From positions 421,150-485,149 of the forward strand of contig CAUYUJ010001337.1 of NCBI GenBank assembly GCA_963575745.1: a stretch of DNA of 64,000 bases, written 5' to 3'. The translations under genes were made by a program, and so were the position numbers. Each line of letters opens with the position of its first letter. The first letter of the stretch is position 1. The stretch is from Prorocentrum cordatum. Lineage: Eukaryota; Sar; Dinophyceae; Prorocentrales; Prorocentraceae. Shown in pieces: positions 52,946 through 63,480 of this stretch. Under the pieces are notes generated by a model. It searched no databases, was not told the origin of the DNA, and saw only the letters and a list, made by a program, of their open reading frames with translations.

Positions 52946-54025
52946 CCGATCCTTCTCAAAGGGAGCTCCCCGTCCCAACATTCTGTACATTTCGAGAGGG
53001 GGAAGCGCCGCGCTGCGTTGGCCAGCTTCACCCGCCCGTGGACGGCTTCTCGCAGGTCCTGGGCTGAGAATGAGGTACTGCGCCATGCATGGAGTCGGGC
53101 ATGTCCCTCTACAGGAGGAATATTCAAACATTGTTTAGAAATAGTCGGAGGACGATTCTTCCTATATGTTTGATAATGATTGAGTTGTTCGACTATTTCC
53201 TGCAGGAGGAGATGCTCGACCTAAGCCTTGCAGCGAATGAAAACGTATCTCGGAGGAGGGCCCGTCGAGACAACGACGCCCTCCCTGTCGTTTTTTTGTT
53301 GGGAGGGGGCCTCCTGAAGACTCGGGGACGCCTCGAAAAACGAGTCGGGATGGATCCCAAAAGAGATCCGGGCAGCGGTTCTGAGATGATTCAGGTTGGA
53401 AGGGCGGGAGGGCCGCCGTCGTCTCAATTGGCCCTCCTCCGAGCATTGGCCTTGCCTCGACCCGAGGCATGCGTCCGTAGCTCACGAATTCGAGGGTCTG
53501 GCCGCGACCCAGAGGACTGCACGGACGCCCAAAGGGCGCTGGGACGGACAGTGTGGAATGGTGTTGTGCACTGCGGCGGGAAGACTGACATTTTAGATGT
53601 GTCCGCTGGACTCAAGCCAGTCGGTGCTCATGTTTTTGGATGCGCCATGACAATGCAATCTAGTGCGAACAGCGCACATATTTGGTAGGTTTTTTTGTGA
53701 ATTGATCATGCTGCACATGCAGCAGAGCGCATGCTTCGGCTACTGTTGATGCCACAGTTTCGTGTTCGGCCCAGTCAAAACAAGTGCGTTCAAGGGTTTC
53801 ATGGGCAAGGTCAGGGACCCACATGTTCACCAGGTCGTGGACGGCCAGGGTGTTCATATCCAAATGCCCTCAGCACGCCCCGCCACCGTGCCAGCCTAGC
53901 ATTCTGGGTGGCGACCGTTCGAGGGGGCAAGGAAGGCTGTACAGTCGAGATGCTGAGGTAATGGACCGTCTCCAGTCTCAGGAGGAGCTCTGGTTTTCGG
54001 GCCTTTCTGTAGATCTAAGCCACAA
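52946..54025. other. No gene seen
   Basis: An open + frame at 53089-53688 (199 codons) lacks domains or a protein-like profile. No repeat stands out. Confidence 0.4.
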
Positions 54026-54029
54026 ATTC

Positions 54030-54065
54030 TGATCGAGGGGGGGAGGAGGAGGGAGGGAGGGGAGA

Positions 54066-54096
<31 letters not shown>

Positions 54097-54252
54097 GAGG
54101 AGGAAGGAGAGGAGGAGGAGGAGGAGGAGGAGGAGGAGGAGGAGAGGAGGAGGAGGAGGAGGAGGAGGGAGGAGGAAGAGGAGGAGGAGGAGGAGGAGGA
54201 GGAGGGAGGAGGGAGGAGGAAGAGGAGGAGGAGGAGGAGGAGGAGGAGGGGG
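54030..54252. repeat. GGA microsatellite
   Basis: About 220 bp of (GGA)n with ggga interruptions: a purine-only strand of unusual length. Confidence 0.95.
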
Positions 54253-54944
54253 GAACTTCTTCGTGGCAGAGGCCCGCCGTGGCCAGAAAAAACTGCCCCT
54301 TCCATCGTTGGTCCACTGCGGCCGGAGGCGGTCCCGAGGACGTTACCCGCGCAGGTCTGCGCGGGTCCGCACAGGTGCGCAGGTTGGCACGCGCCCCGCG
54401 CTCGCCAACCTGCGCCGACCCGCGCCCGTTCCACACAGAGAGTCGGGCCGAACGAAAGGGGGGGACCGGGGACGAAAAGGATTATTTTTAAAATATGGTT
54501 TGGCCATTTTGGGATATGTTTCATTATCTTTAATTTTTCGTTGCAATTCGTACGAAATCTGCTGCATGCAGCTGGCTTCGGCCCCGCCGCCGGGCCCATC
54601 CCTCGATACATGGGCGCCTCCTGGCGCCGGGAGGCGCTGGGAAAGTCAGCTGCGTGAGCTGATTTTCTACCCTACCCTTTGCTATCCCCCCCTTTCGTTC
54701 ACCCGAGAGAGGTCCTCGTTCCACAGAGGCCCTTCCTTTCACACATGCGGCCTTTTTCCACAACGACCCCGCTACACCAAGAGGGCTCTGTTCTACAAAG
54801 GCTCGGGGCCCATTCACAAAGGGGCCCGTTCAACAGAGGCCCCGTTCCGCGATGAGGGCCCCGGCCCAGTTCCACGAGGATTGTAGAGACAAGGAGGATA
54901 AGGCGAGGAGGCAAATAATCGGTGTAGAAGATTTGAGGCGCATT
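54253..54944. repeat. Filler, then gttccacaaaggcc-type repeats
   Basis: 54340-54420 has tgcgcgggtccgcacaggtg phrases. 54712-54875 carries gttccacagaggccc units also found at 60160-60720. No gene. Confidence 0.5.
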
Positions 54945-56545
54945 TCAGGGATAACGGGGATACATGGGAGGGAGAAGAGTCGAGTGATAGGTTGAATAAG
55001 AGGTATGAGAGTAATTGGAGGGATGTGAAGGACAATAGGGATAGGATGGGTACAAACGGATCAGAGGGATATCTGAGAGTAATATGCGTGGTACTCTGTA
55101 TGAGAGTGATAGGAGGGATTTGACGGAACAGAGGGATACTATGAATACATATATGCGTACGTATATGCATACATGCAGATCAGAGGAAACGATTGGAGGG
55201 ATGTGACGGATAGGAGAGATATATTGGACACCAGGGTTCGGAATGACATGTGGAATAGGAAAGAGAAATCGGAATGATAAGAGAAGGGAGATAATACAGA
55301 TGCGAAAGGTATGAGGACTAGGAGGGGAATGGTCGATCGTATTGATGAGTGTGATAGGATGGATAGGGAGGCTAAGAAGAGGTAGCACGGGGATACGCTT
55401 TATAGGAGGGGGAAGGGGGATAGGAAGAGTATGAGGGATAATATGTATGTATGGGAGGGGTCAGAGGGATAGGACGGATAAGTGGGATCATATGTGTAAG
55501 CGTGATCGGAGGAGTATAAGGGATACGTGATCAAGGAAGTATGGGGGACAGAGAATATATTCGAGGGGTAATATGGATACGAGTGATAAGGGGCATACAA
55601 TGCATATGAATGATAGCCGGTATCGGGGGATCCGTGGGATAGGAGGGGCATGTGGGAAGTGGTGGTATGATTTGCAAGATGGATGTATGGATAAGGGTGA
55701 TTGGAGGGATAACGAGATGAAGGGGGTAGTAATGATATGATGGATATGAGGCTTCGGAGGGATGAGTGGGGTAGGAGGGATACGCCAGATAGGAAGGACA
55801 ACAAGGCTAGGAGGATATCAGGGTGACGGGATGGGTGCGAGGGATAAGGGGGGTAGCATGGATACGGAAAAGGATGGGTTACGAGGATTGTGATCGATAT
55901 GAGGGATCGGAGGGCTAAGAGAGGTCAGAGGGCTCATACGGATTGAAGGGAACTATGAGGATCATGGGTAACGTGGACAGGCAGGATAGAATGGACAAGT
56001 GTGATATGAGGGACACTGTTGACAATTCGCAAGGGGGATCTGAAAGATACGAGGGATACCAGGGATACGTAAGATGAGAGCTAGATGTTGGATTTGAGGG
56101 GCAGCAGGGAGTTACTGGATAGGAGGCATGCCAGGGAGAAGAGGGATACATATGAAGGGCTGGAGGGGTGTGATGGATACGAGGGGCGTAAGGGCTAAGG
56201 GCTAAGGGATAAGGGAAGCATGAGGGATGGGAATAATGTCTAAGAGAGGTTAAATGGATGGAAGTGTTAAGAGGGACATCCTAGAAATGGCGGGAAAGAG
56301 ATACGCAGGGATAAAAGGATATGGGGCATAAAGGGGGAGGATGGCTAGGAAGGGGTATGAGGAACATGGTCGATAAGATGCAGAACAACGAACAGGGATA
56401 CGAGAGGTAACAGGGATCGGAATGATATGATAGGCATGCAGGGTAGGAGGGATGAGAGGTGTAGGAAGGATACGCCTGGTAGAAGGGATAAATTGGCTGG
56501 GAGGGGTGCGAGGGATATGATGGATTAGAGAGATCGGAGAAACCT
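54945..56545. repeat. 1.6-kb purine-rich GAGGGATA degenerate satellite
   Basis: Dozens of degenerate units around gagggata(c/t)g and aggaggataag, spaced mostly 12-35 bp with no fixed period. The + strand is strongly purine-rich throughout. Frames on the minus strand read Ser/Tyr/Pro/Ile repeats and are not genes. Confidence 0.8.
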
Positions 56546-56634
56546 CTCGGCTCACAACCGAAGGAGAAACAATCGCTTTGGCCGACCTCTCTCTCTCTCT
56601 CCATCCATTCAGTATGGGGATCCGTGAACCTCTT

Positions 56635-57160
56635 GCAATTAAAAAACGAATGCGCGCAAACTTTAGGCGAGAGTCACATTTTGAAAAGGAACCGCCCTCA
56701 ATCCGCGAAGCTCTTGCAAATGCTTAAAACGAATGTAAGCGGCGCTAAGACGAGAGTCACACTTCAAAAAACGACGCGTCCTCAATCCGTGAAGCCCTTG
56801 CATTGAAACATCTAAGTATGTGCGGCGCTAAGGCTAGAGCCATACTTCGACAACGACGCGACCTCAATCCGTGAAGTTCTTGCAATTGGTTAAAACGAAT
56901 GTGCGCGGCGCTAAGGCGAGAGCCACAGGTTGAAAACGACCCGCCCTCAATCCATGGAACGAATGCGCGCGGCGCTAAAGCGAGAGCCACATTTTGCAAA
57001 CGACCCGCCCTCCATCTGTGAAACTGCTACCAATGTTTAAGTTTTAGGGTCATAAGTGGTGAGGAAATCTCAGGCGAAACGCCCGCCGGCCCACCCTAAA
57101 AATTGGCCTCGCGGTGCGAGAGGGAGAAGTTGCTCATAAGGAAAAGGAATAGAGGATGAG
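56635..57160. repeat. About 80-bp repeat array plus shared 3' block, copy 2
   Basis: Five units with gcgagag(c/t)cacattttg-like landmarks near 56668, 56750, 56830, 56918 and 56978, each with cctcaatccgtgaa and cgaatgtgcgcggcgctaag. Then ctcaggcgaaacgcccgc and gtgcgagagggagaagttg, matching 48820-48890. Confidence 0.75.
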
Positions 57161-57235
57161 GAGGAGGAGGAGGAGGAGGAGGAGGAGGAGGAGGAGGAGG
57201 TGGGAGGTGGGAGGTGGGAGGTGGCGGAGGAGGCC
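57160..57235. repeat. GGA/GGT microsatellite
   Basis: (GAG)n of about 45 bp followed by ggtgggaggtgggaggtggg. Confidence 0.85.
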
Positions 57236-57574
57236 CGTGCGCCCGCCCAGAGCCCTCAGGGCCACTGATCGGAGGTTGGGTGGTGAGATCGCAATGGGAC
57301 GGATGGCCCCCTACCAGGAGATCGGTTTCGGTTTCGTGTTCGTGTCGCGCATGCGGGCGAAGCGAAGCTGCGTGGGAGCGCGAGAGGAATGATGCCGCCG
57401 TGGCTAGGGGCTGTGAAGCCAGTTGTCCGACCCCCTCCCCCCCCCCCCCGGCGCGCGGTGGCGCGGGGTGTCCCGTCGGGGGGGGCCCCGTCTGTGGCGC
57501 GGAGTGCCCAGTCGGTGGCACAGGGTGACCCGACGGTGGCTCCAGGTGTCCCGTCGTGGTGTCTCGATGGTTGC

Positions 57575-58110
57575 TCGTGAGATCAGTTGTGAGATCGATA
57601 AAATATCCCTATTGAGATCGATCGCGTGAACGATCGTAATCGTGAGATGTATCCTGGGTTGCCCCGTCGGTGCGTTGAGATGCCTCGTCGGTGGCGCGGG
57701 GTGCCCCGTCGGTGGCGCGGGGTGCCCCGTCGGTGGCGCGGGGGGTCCCGACGGTAGCTCCCGGTGTCCGGCTGTGACGTGTCGATGGTAGCTCGTGAGA
57801 TCAGTTGTGAGATCGATAGTGGGATCGATCGTGAGATCGATTGCGTGATTGATCGTAATCGTGAGATCGATCTTGGGGTCGAGAGATCAATCGTGAGATC
57901 GGCAGTGAGATCGATCACAACAGATATTTTGCCGGGGATGCCCCGCCGTGGCTGGGGGTGCCCCATCGTGGTGTCCCGATGATGTCTCGTGAGGTATCAT
58001 GTGAGGTCGATTGTGAGATCTCTTATGAGATCGATAGTGCGATCGATCGTGATAGCGATATTTCGATCGATGGTGACATCGATTGCGGAATTGTTGAGAT
58101 CGATGGCGCC
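57575..58110. repeat. GTGAGATCGAT array, left arm
   Basis: Irregular 12-bp units gtgagatcgatc/gatcgatagtgag, partly interrupted near 57640-57770 by the ccccgtcggtggcgcgg units. Very dense in GATC and ATCGAT sites. Confidence 0.85.
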
Positions 58111-58274
58111 ATCTCATCACCATCTCAGTCATTGCAGTTGTTGTCAGTGGGCTGTCTTTTTCCCCTCCAACCTCCTTATCACCCGAAGGGTGGTTGTATG
58201 GGTACTTAAACGACCACCCTTCGGGTGATCTGGAGGTTCGGGGGGGGGAGGCGGACCCAACGTCTTACTCAATC

Positions 58275-59155
58275 GATCCCGCATCGATCAAGTTCTCGAG
58301 TTCACAACAAATTTAAATATCGATCTTATAGTCGTTCTCACTATCGCTCTCACAACAGATTGCACGATTGATCTCACACTTGAGTTCAGTATATATTTGA
58401 CAATCGAACTAATTATCGATCTCTCACGCGATCTCACCATCGATCTCACAATCTACCTCACTATCAATCTCCCAATCGATCACATTATCGACCTGACACT
58501 CGAAATTACTATCTATTTCAAATTCGGATCTCACTATCGATCCAACAGCAGTTCTCACTATCGGTATCATTAACGATATCACAGCCGACCTCACAATCGA
58601 TCTCACTCTCGGTCTCACGATTAATATCACAATCGATATCGCAACCGATCTCAGTATCGATCTCACGATCGGTCTCACTATCGATCTCCCAATCGATCTC
58701 ACCATCGATCTGACAGTCGAACTCACTATCGATCTCACATGGGGACTCACCATCGATTTGCCAATCGAACCCATTATCGATCTCACAGCCGATCGCACGA
58801 TCGATCTCACAAGAGATCTCACTGGCGATCTCCCAACATGTCTCACCGTCGATCTGACAATCGCATTCACCATCGATCTCACATTGGGGCTCACTATCGA
58901 TCTTACAACAGTTCTGTGGATCCCACGATCGATCGCACAATGGATCTTACCATCGATCTCACCATCGGTTTCACAGATGATCTCACAATCGGTCTCACGA
59001 TCGACTTCAGTATCGATGTCACTGTCGATCCCGCTATAGATCCCACGAGCGATCTCACCATCGATATCACAACCGATCTCACCATCGATCCCATAACAGA
59101 TCTCACTATCGATCTCACAACAGATCTCCCTATCGATCTCACTATCGATCTCATC
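58275..59155. repeat. ATCGATCTCACA array, right arm
   Basis: About 70 degenerate 12-bp units atcgatctcac(a/c), the complement of the left array. The unit length of 12 keeps one frame open, giving an artificial protein of Ile/Asp/Leu/Thr or Ser/Ile/Arg repeats on both strands. Confidence 0.9.
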
Positions 59156-59394
59156 GCCGCGCGCCACCGACGGGGCACGCCGCGCCACCGACGGGGCACC
59201 CCGCGCCACCAACGGCTGCGCCACCCGACGGGGCACCCCTGACCACCGTGCGCCAGGGGGCGGGGGCGGACCACCGGCTTTCGGCCCCTGGCCCCAGCGG
59301 CGTCGTTCCTCGCGCGCGCCCACGCAGCTTGCGCCCCGCCCGCACCCACGACGCGAACACGAAACCGAACCCAATTTCCTGGTGTGATGGGACT

Positions 59395-59551
59395 GTTTTC
59401 CAACACCACCACCAGAAGTTGGAGGGGGGAAGGAGGTGGAGGACGAGGAGGATGAGGAGGAGGGCGAAGAGGAGAAGGAGGAGGAGGAGGAGGAGGAGGA
59501 GGAGGGTCCTCCTCCAACTTATGGTAGTGGTGGTGGAAAACAGGCCTATCA
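59395..59551. mobile_element. TIR element (MITE-like) with GAG core, copy 2
   Basis: Termini tgatgggactgttttccaac and ggtggaaaacaggcctatca are inverted copies of each other and match the element at 47367-47578, including agaagttggag/ctccaactta. The core is (GAG)n, shorter than in copy 1. In the left arm of the surrounding palindrome the corresponding place (about 57295-57320) has no such element, so an unoccupied site is available for comparison. Flanks ggtg and gagtg suggest a degenerate target duplication. Confidence 0.75.
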
Positions 59552-59610
59552 GAGTGGGGGGCTCTCCGTTCCACTGCGATCTCATTCCCTCACCTCCAGT
59601 GCCCGGAGGG

Positions 59611-60000
59611 CTGGTCGGATTCTTGGTGCTTGCTGTATCCCCAGCAGCCCATCCAGAAAGTAATGTCCAGGCGAGTTGCATGGATCAGGGAGGTGGAGGA
59701 GTATGCGCTGGAACAAAGAGCTGGGGACATGTCAAATGTCAAAGGTAGGTTCGGGAGCAGCTTGAGCAGACCCAGGAGTGAACCGTATATGCCTTCTTGG
59801 CCTTGTCGAAAGAGCAAGGGCCGAGGAGAAGGATTATCAGGAGGAGAAGGAACAAGAAGAGGAGGAGGAGGAGGAGGAGGAGGAGGAGGAGGAGCAGGAG
59901 AAGCAGGAGGAGGAGGAATCGAGCGGGATGGGGTGAGACGGAAGGAACAGGAGGAGAAAGGCGAGCAGAATGAAGATGAGGTTGATGGATCGCATTCTCA
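59611..60000. other. GAG run and filler, no gene
   Basis: (GAG)n at about 59855-59905. No protein-like frame beyond the repeat. Confidence 0.45.
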
Positions 60001-60135
60001 CTAACTTGGAGCCATCTCGGCATTTGCCATGCCATCTTGGATGCCTTCCTGAACTCCGTAGAGGCCTCTTGGCGTCATCTTGAAGCCTTCTTGGGAGTTT
60101 TTGGAGCCATCCGGAGGGGCCCCAGGAAGCCTCTT
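60001..60135. repeat. CTTGG-type short-repeat array, copy 4
   Basis: Phrases such as gccatctcgg, gcctcttgg and gccttcttggga resembling the other TTGGGG arrays. Confidence 0.5.
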
Positions 60136-60139
60136 AGGG

Positions 60140-60725
60140 ACCCAGGCGGGCCATGCCATAAAGAGGGGCCCGTTCCACAAAGGCCAGGGCCCGTTTCACA
60201 AAAGCTTTACGCCCGCTTCACAAAGGCAGGCTCGTTTCACAAAGGCCATCGACCCTTCCAGGAAGGCCCCGGGCCCGTTCCACAAAAGCCCCTGGCTCGT
60301 TCCACAAAGACCCTGGGCCCTGGCCCGTTCCACGAAGGCCGTGAGCCCGGTCAACGAAGGCATCGTCCCACAAAGATCCAGCGTCCAATCCTCAAAGGCC
60401 CAGGGCCCGTTCCACAAAGGCCCTGGGCTCGTCCCGCAACGGCCCTGGGCCTCGGTCCGTTCCACAAAGGCCTGGGGCCGTTCCACAGAGGCCCCGGGCG
60501 CGTTCCACGAAGAGGCGCTTGTACCACAAAGGCCCCTGGCCCCGTCCACAAAGGCCCCCAGCCCGTTTCGCAAAGGCCCCGGGTTCGTTCCACAAAGGCT
60601 CTGGGCTCGTTCCACAAGGGCCTCGGGCCGACTCCGGCCCGTTCCACACAAAGGGGGGCCCGTTCCACAAAAGCCTTGTGCCCATTCGACGAAGGCAAGC
60701 CCGCTCCACAAAGGCCATCTCAGAG
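60140..60725. repeat. CCCGTTCCACAAAGGCC minisatellite
   Basis: About 25 units of cccgttccacaaaggccc with spacing mostly 20-35 bp. The same phrase occurs in a smaller array at 54712-54875. Confidence 0.85.
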
Positions 60726-60935
60726 CGTCAGAGCTGTTTGACACCTCTCGCTCCCCCCCTGATCCTGTCAAACTCCCGAGCGCGTCCTCCACACCTGATT
60801 CGTCGAACCCCCGAGGCCAGTTCCACAAAAGTACCCAGACCCCAGGGCGTTATTCCCATAAGCCGCAGATGGTGCCACAAGGCCACGACAGCGGCTGTTC
60901 TGCAGAGTTCGGGTCGCTGTTCCACAAGCCCGAGG
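60726..60935. other. Spacer between two minisatellites, nothing seen
   Basis: About 200 bp of non-repetitive sequence without a convincing frame. Confidence 0.35.
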
Positions 60936-62110
60936 GCGCGAGACCTGCGCCGACGTGCGCTGACCTGTGCTTACCTGTGCTGACCTGCGCCGACCTGCGC
61001 CGACCTGCAATGGCCTGTGTTGACCTGCGCTGGCCCGGGCCTTCGAGGGACCGCGTGACCTGCGCCGACCTGCGCCGACCTGGAATGGGCTGCGTTGACC
61101 TGCGCTGACCCGGGCCTTCGAGGGACCGCGTGACCTGCGCCGACGTGCGCTGACCTGTGCTTACCTGTGCTGACCTGCGCCGACCTGCGCCGACCTGCAA
61201 TGGCTTGTGTTGTTCTGCGCTGACCCGGGCCTACGAGGGACCGCGTGACTTGCGCCGACGTGCGCCGACCTGAAATGGCCTGTGTTGACCTGCGCTGACC
61301 CAGGCCTTCGAGGGACCGCGCGACTTGCGCCGACGTGCGCTGACCTGTGCTTACATGTGCTGACCCGCGTGGACCTGCAATGGCCTGTGTTCACCTGCGC
61401 TGACCCGGGCCTTCGAGGGACCGCGTGACTTGCGCCGACCTGAAATGGCCTGTGCTTACCTGTGCTGACCCGCGTGGACCTGCAATGGCCTGCGTTGACC
61501 TGCGCTGACCCGGGCCTTCGAGGGATCGCGTGACTTGCGCCGACGTGCGCTGACCTGTGCTTACCTGTGCTGACCTGCGCCGACCTGCGCCGACCTGCAA
61601 TGGCCTGTGTTGACCTGCGCTGACCCAGGCCTTCGAGGGACCGCGCGACCTGCGCTGACCTGTGCTTACGTGTGCTGACCTGCGCTAACCTGCGCCGACC
61701 TGCAATGGCCTGTGTTGACCTGCGCTGACCGGGGCCTTCGAGGGACCGCGTGACCTGCGCCGACCTGCAATGGCCTGTGCTTACCTGTGCTGACCCGCGT
61801 GGACCTGCAATGGCCTGCGTTGACCTGTGCTGACCGGGGCCTTCGAGGGATCGCGTGACCTGCGCCGACATGCGCTGACCTGTTCTTACCTGTGCTGACC
61901 TGCGCCGACCTGCGCCGACCTGCAATGGCCTGTGTTGACCTGCGCTGACCCGGGCCTTCGAGGGATCGCGTGACCTGCGCTGACCTGTGCATACGTGTGC
62001 TGACCTGCGCCAACCTGCGCCGACCTGCAATGGCCTGTGTTGACGGGACCCGGGCCTTCGAGGGACCGCGTGACCTGCGCTGACCTTCGTGACCTCTGCT
62101 GACCTCGGCT
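60936..62110. repeat. 10-bp TGACCTGCGC satellite with a nested 75-115 bp unit
   Basis: Basic unit (t/c)gacctgcgc. A longer unit is marked by cgaggga at 61044, 61119, 61234, 61309, 61414, 61519, 61634, 61739, 61844, 61959 and 62059. Spacings are 75, 115, 75, 105, 105, 115, 105, 105, 115 and 100 bp, all multiples of five. The minus-strand frame of 289 codons is an artefact. Confidence 0.9.
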
Positions 62111-62320
62111 GACCCGCGCGGGTGCCATGTCCGGATTGGGTCCGACCGCGCTGCGTTATTCAGTGTTCGTTATGGTTGCGCCTTGTTTGTAATGCGTGTC
62201 TCTATGTGCACCTAGGCTTGGCAGAGCCATAACATGCGGCACGCTCATTCGCGTCGTGCCAGGAGTTCTCTTCTTATCTCTGTCCCATTTGTCCATTCCT
62301 TCCATCATTTCTTTGAGCGC
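62111..62320. other. Nothing seen
   Basis: Ordinary sequence between two repeat arrays. Confidence 0.35.
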
Positions 62321-62600
62321 CTGCAGGGCAGTCTTGGGGATCTCCTGTGCAACCCTGGGCATCCTTGGATCCCTCTCTGGCCGCCTTGGAGCTCGGAGGA
62401 GGAGGGGGGGCGGGGAAAGAGGAGGTCCCTTGGGCCGTCTGGAGCCCTCCTCGGCCGTCTGGGACGTCTCTTGTGGCGGGTGTGGGGGCCGTCTTCTGGG
62501 CCGTCGGAGGGCTCCCTCGGGTTGTCCTGGGTCCCTCGGGAGGCCCTGTTGGGCCAGCGTGGGGCTGGATTGGGGCCGCCCTGGCCAGTCTCGCAGGCCT
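62320..62600. repeat. TTGGGG/CCGTCTGG short-repeat array, copy 5
   Basis: Phrases such as ggccgtctggg, cttggatccctctctgg and ccctcgggaggcc, same vocabulary as 48970-49520. Confidence 0.5.
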
Positions 62601-62689
62601 AGAGTGTGACACCAACGCCAATGTCGGCGGTGTGCCTCCACCGAGGGAAGGAGATCCCGATTTCGGTGACGGTGGTCAGAGTGAGGGGG

Positions 62690-62864
62690 CCGAACGGTCA
62701 TTCATTGTCCCTGGGTGCGTGGCTGAATGGAGGATTCGTGGTGAGAATTCTGCTTGTTGCGTTGTTGTTTCTGGTGCTGGTACTGGTGTTGGTGTTGGTG
62801 TTGGTGTTGGTGTTGGTGTTGGTGTCGTTGTTGTTGTTGTTGCTGGTGTTGTTGTTGTTGTTGG

Positions 62865-62903
<39 letters not shown>

Positions 62904-62907
62904 GGTT

Positions 62908-62983
<76 letters not shown>

Positions 62984-63015
62984 TTGTGGTGGTTGTTGTG
63001 GTGGTTGTTGTTGAA
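62690..63015. repeat. Dispersed repeat family B, copy 2 (inverted), with (GTT)n core
   Basis: ggggccgaacggtcattc and gggtgcgtggctgaa are the reverse complement of the flank at 46535-46585. A (GTT)n core with gtg interruptions follows, about 62755-63013, longer and purer than copy 1. Confidence 0.75.
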
Positions 63016-63480
63016 CTTTCATTTCTGAAGAATAATTGTTGTTGATCCCCCCTCACTGGTGCATACTGTTTTTCTCAATCAAAGTGTGCCCCTCGACGCT
63101 CTCACCCTGTTTTTGGAAAGGGGAAGTCTTGATGCTCAGACTGCGCCCCTGACCCCGGGGTTACAACAACAACGGCTCCCGCTTGAGATGTTCTTACAAT
63201 TTAGCCAGGACCCCCGCTTCCGCCTGAGACTTCCTCGCATTTTATTCAGGAATCGCGCTCTCGCTTCGGACTTCCTTACAATTTATACAGGAAATGCTCT
63301 CCCGGCGCTCTGGAGTCGCGCTCTCGTTGGAGACTTGCTTGCAAATCGCTGACGAATAATGCCCTTGCGTTGGAATTTCTTGCAATTTACTCAAGCGCCG
63401 CTCTCCCGACACCCAGGCACCCAGGAGTCGCGGTCACGCTTAGGACTCCATCACAGATTACCTAGGAATCGGGATCTCGC
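63016..63480. repeat. Dispersed repeat family A, copy 2 (inverted)
   Basis: Reverse-complement order of 45471-45865: gttgatccccc, caaagtgtgcccctcgacgc, gggaagtcttgatgctcaga, ggggttacaacaacaacggc, then 70-bp phrases with gacttcctcgcattttattc and aggaatcgcgctctcgc. It directly abuts family B, unlike at 45.9-46.25 kb. Confidence 0.7.

Larger units (their letters stand above)
57271..59610. repeat. Palindromic inverted duplication, GATC-rich
   Basis: The left arm (about 57271-58194) reads outward to inward: ggaggttgggtggtgagatc, cggtttcgtgttcgtgtcgc, gtgccccgtcggtggcgcgg units, then gtgagatcgat units. The right arm (58213 to about 59610) has the reverse complement of each, in mirror order: atcgatctcac units, cgccaccgacggggcac units, gcgaacacgaaaccg, gcgatctcattccctcacct. 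The hinge is an exact-order 26-bp inverted repeat with two mismatches (58169-58194 and 58213-58238) around an 18-bp spacer. The right arm is longer because its 12-bp array expanded and a TIR element was inserted. Confidence 0.85.

Noticed and set aside
54030-54252. Poly-Ser/Pro minus-strand proteins
   Set aside because: These are the complement of the GGA microsatellite.
54945-56545. Telomeric repeat
   Set aside because: The units are gagggata-like, irregular and internal, unlike TTTAGGG or TTAGGG arrays.
58424-59374. 316-codon minus-strand ORF
   Set aside because: It is the 12-bp atcgatctcac array read in a frame that cannot hit stops; the peptide is a simple repeat.
61161-62030. 289-codon minus-strand ORF
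   Set aside because: It is the 10-bp tgacctgcgc satellite; the translation repeats RRSAQV-like units.
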